A stretch of DNA of 64,000 bases from Heliocidaris tuberculata (taxonomy: Eukaryota; Echinodermata; Echinoidea; Camarodonta; Echinometridae). The stretch covers positions 60,353,087 to 60,417,086 of the forward strand of contig CM046832.1 in NCBI GenBank assembly GCA_025618425.1, written 5' to 3'. Below the pieces are notes generated by a model, which did not search any database, was not told where the DNA came from, and saw nothing but the letters and a program-made list of their open reading frames with translations. This document shows, piece after piece, positions 58,333 to 64,000 of the stretch (positions are counted from its first letter, which is position 1; each line of letters begins with the position of its first letter). The position numbers were made by a program, and so were the translations under genes.

Positions 58333-58401
58333 CCACTGAATTCTACACTACGAGTTCACTCACTGAACTCTTAGTTCAGCGAGTTCACTAGAGTTCAGTG
58401 G
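58333..58401. repeat. Small inverted repeat of GAGTTCA words
   Basis: Outer arms CCACTGAATTCT and AGAGTTCAGTGG differ at one position. Inside, GAGTTCACT and CTGAACTC words recur. It may be a very short MITE. Confidence 0.6.
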
Positions 58402-60180
58402 CACAACCAGAACGCATTGTCTTTGTATGTATAGCTCTGTGCACAACTAGACTTGTATTTTCAGCCAAAAACTTTAAAATCCTAAAATTGGCAACACATT
58501 TAGAAGTTCAAAAATCATTGTTTTTTTAATAGAAATCGGCAATTTTTTTCAACCTTTCAACAAAATTGCTAACCATGTATATTGTTTTCAAAGACATTAC
58601 ACCTTATGAGGACAATGCTGCACTAAGAGAAAAATATTATTGTTGCCAATTTGAAGAACAAAATGTGATCAATTTAGCTCTTAAATAATTCCTGGGTTAA
58701 ACATATGCGATAACCAGTGATTTCTAATGCGATACATTTGAAATTAACTAAATTTCTCAGAAAAAGAGATGTGTCAAAGATGGTATCATAAGTATGACCA
58801 ATATACATATTTTGCATGTTAGCCATTATCTCGGCAATTAAAATCAGAACCTTGTTCATCTAATTCTTTTCATATTTTCACAAAATAAAAACTATTTCCT
58901 CTGATTTTTCAACTTTCCCTCATAATAATAAGTCCCAATAGCAGCATTACATGTATTTTAAACCTTTCCAAATTATAATTATTCCAACGCTGATTTCTAT
59001 CGATACATGTTCTAATACAAATACACACACACACACACACACATGATATTAACACATAAACAAGATGGACACAAGAAAACATTTTTCTTCAATTCAGAGA
59101 TCTTTATTAAGTTTACAAAACAAACATCACGTTTAGATTTGTCACGATATACACTTTCTTCTCAAGATGCCTTTCTTTTCATCAACATATTTTTTGTTTT
59201 TAATTAAATAAGATAAATAATCAGGGAAACGAGATGTCAATAATATATTTTAAAGAAGAATTTATCAAAAGATGATTTTTTTTTTTTTTCATAAGCACTG
59301 CTAAATTTCTAAATCCATTTACTTGAAAAAAAAAAGTTGGGTTTTTTTCCTTTCAGCCTGCAGCTTACTTAATAAGTTTTATGGCATGGTATGCAATAGT
59401 ATTGGATAGTATTGGATTAATTCCCATTACTGATAATCCATTCAGCTATAAACATATGGCTGTGATCAACGTCATACTAAAACAGTCATAATTGCTTATT
59501 GTGAAAGAAACTGAAATGCATAAATTGTAACCGATGGCAATGCATACACTGAAATCAAACAAACATGACATAAAACCAAATATACAGTGCAAATATTATA
59601 TATACAAGTTTAGTTGCATGTATAATGTGAGGAGGAACTTATAGAAGGTGGATAACTGGAAATCAATTCACAAATCTGAATACTTTCTGTAACCTGTATT
59701 TTTCTAGCTGATTTTTCTGAGCAGCAGCAAAAAGCATCACCGCAATAACGATATACCTAGCAGGTTTAGTGTTTAATAGTCTTTTTTTTTCCATAGAAAA
59801 AAGGAATTTTTGATTGAAATCCCTAGAATTTGGCAAAAGTACGAAAAAATGAACCAGAATGAAAGCAACTACAAGTACCTATTGCATTTATCTTTCTTGT
59901 CTTTTAACATTAAAATGCTCATAAAATTAATACACATGTGAGTAACATTTAAAAAACTGGGTACAAGGCTGTATAATCTGGGGACCGGTATGTAATTAAT
60001 GGGGGTACATGTAAGTAATGAGGATAAAATTATCCAAGCTACATGTACGTTAAACAAGCTACCTCATTTGAAGTGCTTTAAAACCGTCTAATTCGAGACA
60101 CTGGTGGTGTAAACTGGATGAAAGCATGTTATGTGTCCGAACAGTCTTGCTTTTCAATAGGATCTAATCTACATTTATGG

Positions 60181-60410
60181 CAGTGGCGTAGCTACAGGGG
60201 GCACGGGGGCATGTCCCCCCTCCCATAAATAGGATGGTGAATAAAAGAAAAAAAAGAGAAAGAAAAGGGGAAAAGGGAAAGAAGAGAAAGCAAGACAATC
60301 AGACCCTTTTCTCACCACCGTTGAATTTTCCGAGTAAGACCGGTGCCCCCCCCCCCCCATGGTGCCAGTGCCCCCTCAATGGCTGGATTCTACATGTAGC
60401 TACGCCACTG
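60181..60410. mobile_element. hAT MITE with perfect 16 bp TIRs and 8 bp TSD
   Basis: A 230 bp element whose ends are CAGTGGCGTAGCTACA and the exact inverse TGTAGCTACGCCACTG. The flanking octamers ATTTATGG (60173-60180) and ATGTATGG (60411-60418) agree at 7 of 8 positions, as expected for a hAT target-site duplication. The interior is purine-rich and non-coding, with a C-run near the right side. Confidence 0.92.
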
Positions 60411-60471
60411 ATGTATGGTGTAATGTGGAGTCCTAGATTCAGCTTACAATCCAAAACCATGGATGTACCCT

Positions 60472-60513
60472 AGCAAAAATAGCAAAAATAGCAAAAAGCA
60501 GCAAAAAAATAGC
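60472..60513. repeat. (AGCAAAAAT)n minisatellite
   Basis: About four short units of AGCAAAAAT/AGCAAAAAGC just right of the hAT MITE. Confidence 0.8.
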
Positions 60514-61092
60514 AATTGGTCACACTCTCTACAATGTCAATAAAATGCTGTACATCTCAGTAAAGTCAGGGGCTCAGGGCCATATAAATATACGGTAGCC
60601 ACAGGTTTTACGAATACATACTCTGACATACATGTAGCTCAGAATAAAAATTAAATTAAAGAAAAAAATTATTTATATTATATTAATTAATATTATATCG
60701 TCCAAGTAAATAATCAATACACTGACATACAATTTTTCCTTCATGATTTCCATGTTTAAATTACAACAAATTTCAAAAATAGAAAGTGGTATAATAATGT
60801 ACAGTATATAAGTCACATGTTTTCCTCAATAAGTAAACTGGAAACATACAATAAATTACAAAGTTGTTAATAAATATGTTAATTAAATTCAAGTATTGGG
60901 ATTGACAGGCGAATATCAAAGCTTAAATAACATTGAACACAAATAAATACTGCAAGAAATAGACTAGATGGTCAATGCTATATTTTTTATGCATGGTAAT
61001 GTATACTTGCAGATACATGTACTGTATTAAGTTGCATGTACAAATACTGTACAGTACACATGTCTGAACTACACGCTTGCTTACACGTTTTT

Positions 61093-61134
61093 AGCAGGGA
61101 ACTATAACTTTTAGAGTTATTACAGTTCCCTGCT
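61093..61134. repeat. 42 nt nested hairpin (AGCAGGGAACT)
   Basis: Outer arms AGCAGGGAACT/AGTTCCCTGCT are perfect over 11 bp, and inner arms ATAACT/AGTTAT pair around TTTAG. It resembles the other two short hairpins in size and design. Confidence 0.85.
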
Positions 61135-64000
61135 TACAACATGTAACTGAAGGAGCAAAATGAATTTCACACATGTGCATTAGGTAAGTCATTCGTCAAC
61201 AACAAATGTTACATTAATATGGATAGGATTTTTTTTTTTTTCTTGTCTCAACCTCTCTTTTTACCACTCCCTTTACAATGTAATTTTCGAACAAAAGAGC
61301 AAGCCATGACTTATAATTCAATCAAATCTGCTTCTCAATTTAGAGGCAATCATTATGTTATAAATATGTTTGCAAAATTGGAAAATCACACTCTCTGTCC
61401 CCTCTTTAAGCATTTCTTTAAAAAATAAGCATTCAGTATGTATTCCCAATGACTAATAAGGTGAATTCTAAAACAGAAGGCATTAAATGTATGTAACCCC
61501 TACAGAGAGAGATGTAAGAACACAGCATGCAAACATCCATATCACCCAGACTTTAACACAATCAATCTACCATAAACAGTAATAATTTACAAATTGTACA
61601 CTGTGCACCGTGAGAGGAAGAAGGCAACAGGACAAGGGCAATTAAGCCGCTACTTGTAATTACAATCAATAATTATCTGGAAAAGGGCCTCCATTATTAA
61701 TATAAGCTTGAATGTGTCTCTTCTTTTATCCATTTTGGTAGTTTCATAATCTGTGCATTTACCAGTGCATTAAATAGAGTGAAAAATGGTTTTGCTGGCA
61801 AACATTTCAAAACAGTTACATGTACCTCTGTCAAGGACTTTCTTCTTCCAAAGGCTGGTGGTACAATGTGCATGTACAATATGAACAATTGTACTTAATA
61901 TCAGATATAGCAAGGATCCCATAGATTGATTCCAAAACTGTAGACCTACATGTACAAATATTAAAAACAGCTGAAAATAATCAAGATTTCTAGTTGCAGA
62001 TGATGAAAGGGAAATTTTGACTGTAATTTTGGAGAGGGAGATACATGTAGGGATATCAACATTTGAAAAAAATTGATATCAATTACAAATCCTAAAGGCT
62101 AATTCTAACTTAGTAACAAGTTAAGCTCCATGAAAGCAGGAAAATCAGAGAAAAAGGTTGATGAATGTTTGAAAGAAAGTGGATAAGTAATAAGAAGTTT
62201 ATGAAAGTTTGAAAGAAGCAAGCACTGTATCTACATGTATACAGCATACACTTGTAGGAATCTCTAACTGGCAAAACTGGCAATTCAAGCATGATACATG
62301 TATGTATTTGAGGACAACTCTCCCATTTTTTATACACTAGATTATCATGAAAATCTATTTCTTCTCTTAGTAACTTTTTCCTTGTGTCTGTAGTTATGAT
62401 ACTAGTATATTGGATGGCATGCTGAAATACATTACGTCCTCCAATGAAAAATATTCTGCTTAGCAACTAAAGATGTGTTAACCAGCAAATGGGAGAGCTA
62501 TCGAACAATATACAATGTCAGTGACATGCATAGTGATCCCACATCCAAAAAAAAAATGAGTTACCCTAATGTCACCAGTCATGGAGCTGGAGGGGTGTGA
62601 CAGTTTTGGATTAATAATTTTCAAAAAATACCATGTATGTTGAGGACTCACCCACCATCTGATGCCAAAAGTGCATGTAAATAAAATCCACCTAAAACAT
62701 TTACATGTAATCTTGCTTATACGGCGCGAACGCTACTGTGTCGCTTCTGCGGGGCTTCTGCAAATGATATTGCGAAGGAAGGATTAATTTAAGATAAATC
62801 ACTCTGTTGTAAAAATATTCACTTAGTACATGCTACAAAACTATACGCAGGAAGCTAGCTGGCTATCGCATTGTCTTTGCGGGATTGCGCATGCAGCCAT
62901 GCACACTGTGTAATGCGCTTGTCGGGCTGTCTTCATCATGATTTGTGTGTTGTAGGAATGGCGTGTCGCGACTGGAGCATACATGTAGGCATTCTCGGCA
63001 AGACAGCCAACTTTGAACAAAGATAATTTATTTCCAAATTATTTTTCATGCAAAAAATTTTCCCGGCCAATGTCTATGGAACTTAAGCTTTGTTATATCG
63101 AAAACAGAAAATATGGTACAGATTATTTATTTTGTTTCAGTCTGCTAAAGAGGAAGTTCTTGTTTAACCAAAAATTAGCAGTTATAAAAAAGCCCCATGG
63201 ATAATTCTCTTTGGAAATGAACTTTGCCTGCCGTCATTCTTTGCGCGTTCAGCAGCGAGCGAAACGTTGCATAGTTGTTCCTTATTTATTTTGGTACAAT
63301 ATCTGCGAGCCAATCGCATCTGTTCATTTCGCTCTGGAGAGACTAGGGCAGTTGACACAGGGTGTTGCAGCAATGAAGCTGTATTACAAGGGTGCGCCAC
63401 GACTAGTGACATTACGCTACTTATTGTTTATCTGATTCTTTTAAATTTTCATCTTTCTATGATAATTCCCCTTTCATTCAGAGCAACTTGCTCTAAAGGT
63501 TGGATTTCCCTTTAAGAAAACACCAATTAAGAAGAAATCTTTAGCCCAAATCCACAATAAAATCAAAGCCTACAGCTGCTAGCACATTTGGTAACATTTG
63601 GATGTTGATGTAATGCATAACTTTCAAATTTGTTCCTCCATGATAGTACACTTCAAAGATCAATAATAAATTACAAACAGAATGCAAAGATTGTAATAAA
63701 TATAGTAGAAATTCAAACAATGAACACCACTGCACAATATGAATAATAAATAACTACTTTCTCATATCAATTCAAGGATAACTTACCATTGTTCCTAGTT
63801 TTACAGAAAATACTTGGGACATCAAATACTTTCAGTTATTCTACTTTTAAATAACCTGTCAGCTTCAGTAGAAATATCTATAATTTCTTGAATAGTTACG
63901 ATAAGTTTTTTTTTTTAAAGAATACAATTGCCTTAAAAACAGAGAAAAGTCTTTCCTCTCATTTGACTTCAGCTTCTAAAAGCATCTCACATTTTCATGT

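Larger units (their letters stand above)
56661..59102. other. Non-coding stretch with simple repeats
   Basis: A-run with CC interruption at 56698-56729, AAC-rich tract at 57120-57180, C-run at 57463, purine-rich GA tract 57717-57830, (AC)n at 59023-59042. The small hairpin at 58333-58401 is listed separately. No gene was recognised. Confidence 0.5.
59103..64000 (-). other. Low-repeat stretch, possible 3' UTR of a minus-strand gene
   Basis: On the minus strand the stretch ends with AATAAA (59103-59108) about 15-25 bp before the end of a conserved-looking AT-rich region. Simple repeats are much rarer than elsewhere. ACATGTA words are frequent. No coding exon was found within the window, and the hAT MITE at 60181 interrupts the stretch. 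The 3' UTR idea is inference only. Confidence 0.25.

Overview
The window looks like gene-poor, AT-rich nuclear DNA from a marine invertebrate. The evidence is a single-exon rhodopsin-type GPCR, an isolated C-type lectin exon, several clades of non-LTR retrotransposon, many hAT-type and other MITEs, tRNA-derived SINEs and very abundant microsatellites. The repeat style and the intronless divergent GPCR fit an echinoderm or another invertebrate deuterostome best. That assignment is inference from general resemblance, not a database match. No bacterial, phage or organellar features were seen.

Layout. 1-4.8 kb: non-coding DNA with a 5'-truncated LINE on the minus strand (1841-2905). 4.78-6.17 kb: the only intact host gene, a 463-residue class A GPCR. 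6.8-13.3 kb: inverted-repeat DNA, comprising two copies of one TIR element (the second carrying a nested MITE), degenerate tandem repeats, a 0.55 kb foldback and a 1.4 kb block of rearranged inverted segments. 13.3-28.4 kb: mostly unannotatable sequence with tandem repeats, one MITE, a SINE-like repeat and microsatellites. 28.4-29.5 kb: a 320 bp foldback, a tRNA-like gene inside a second inverted repeat, and a SINE. 30-34.5 kb: a dense cluster of polypurine/polypyrimidine tracts. 34.9-35.75 kb: an internally deleted hAT transposon that keeps its last transposase exon. 37.6-37.8 kb: a C-type lectin exon. 38.2-40.1 kb: a nested transposon composite. 43.5-53.2 kb: a large L1/Tx1-like LINE with an intact 1259-residue ORF2, a frameshifted ORF1 and an unusual 4 kb inter-ORF segment made of tandem duplications. 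53.3-54.15 kb: a 25-copy, exactly 34 bp satellite. 54.5-56.7 kb: a hAT-like remnant, a Tigger/pogo-type MITE, a second copy of the 7.5 kb MITE, and a decayed reverse transcriptase. 59.1-64 kb: low-repeat DNA, possibly the 3' UTR of a minus-strand gene beyond the window, with one hAT MITE at 60.2 kb.

There is no operon-like or pathway cooperation here. What ties the window together is its transposon ecology: an autonomous-looking LINE, degraded relatives, non-autonomous DNA elements with visible TIRs and sometimes target-site duplications, and nested insertions that order events in time. The most unusual structures are the tandemly duplicated inter-ORF segment of the LINE, the perfectly phased 34 bp satellite just past its 3' end, and a NF-Y-like CCAAT core shared by two otherwise different MITE families.
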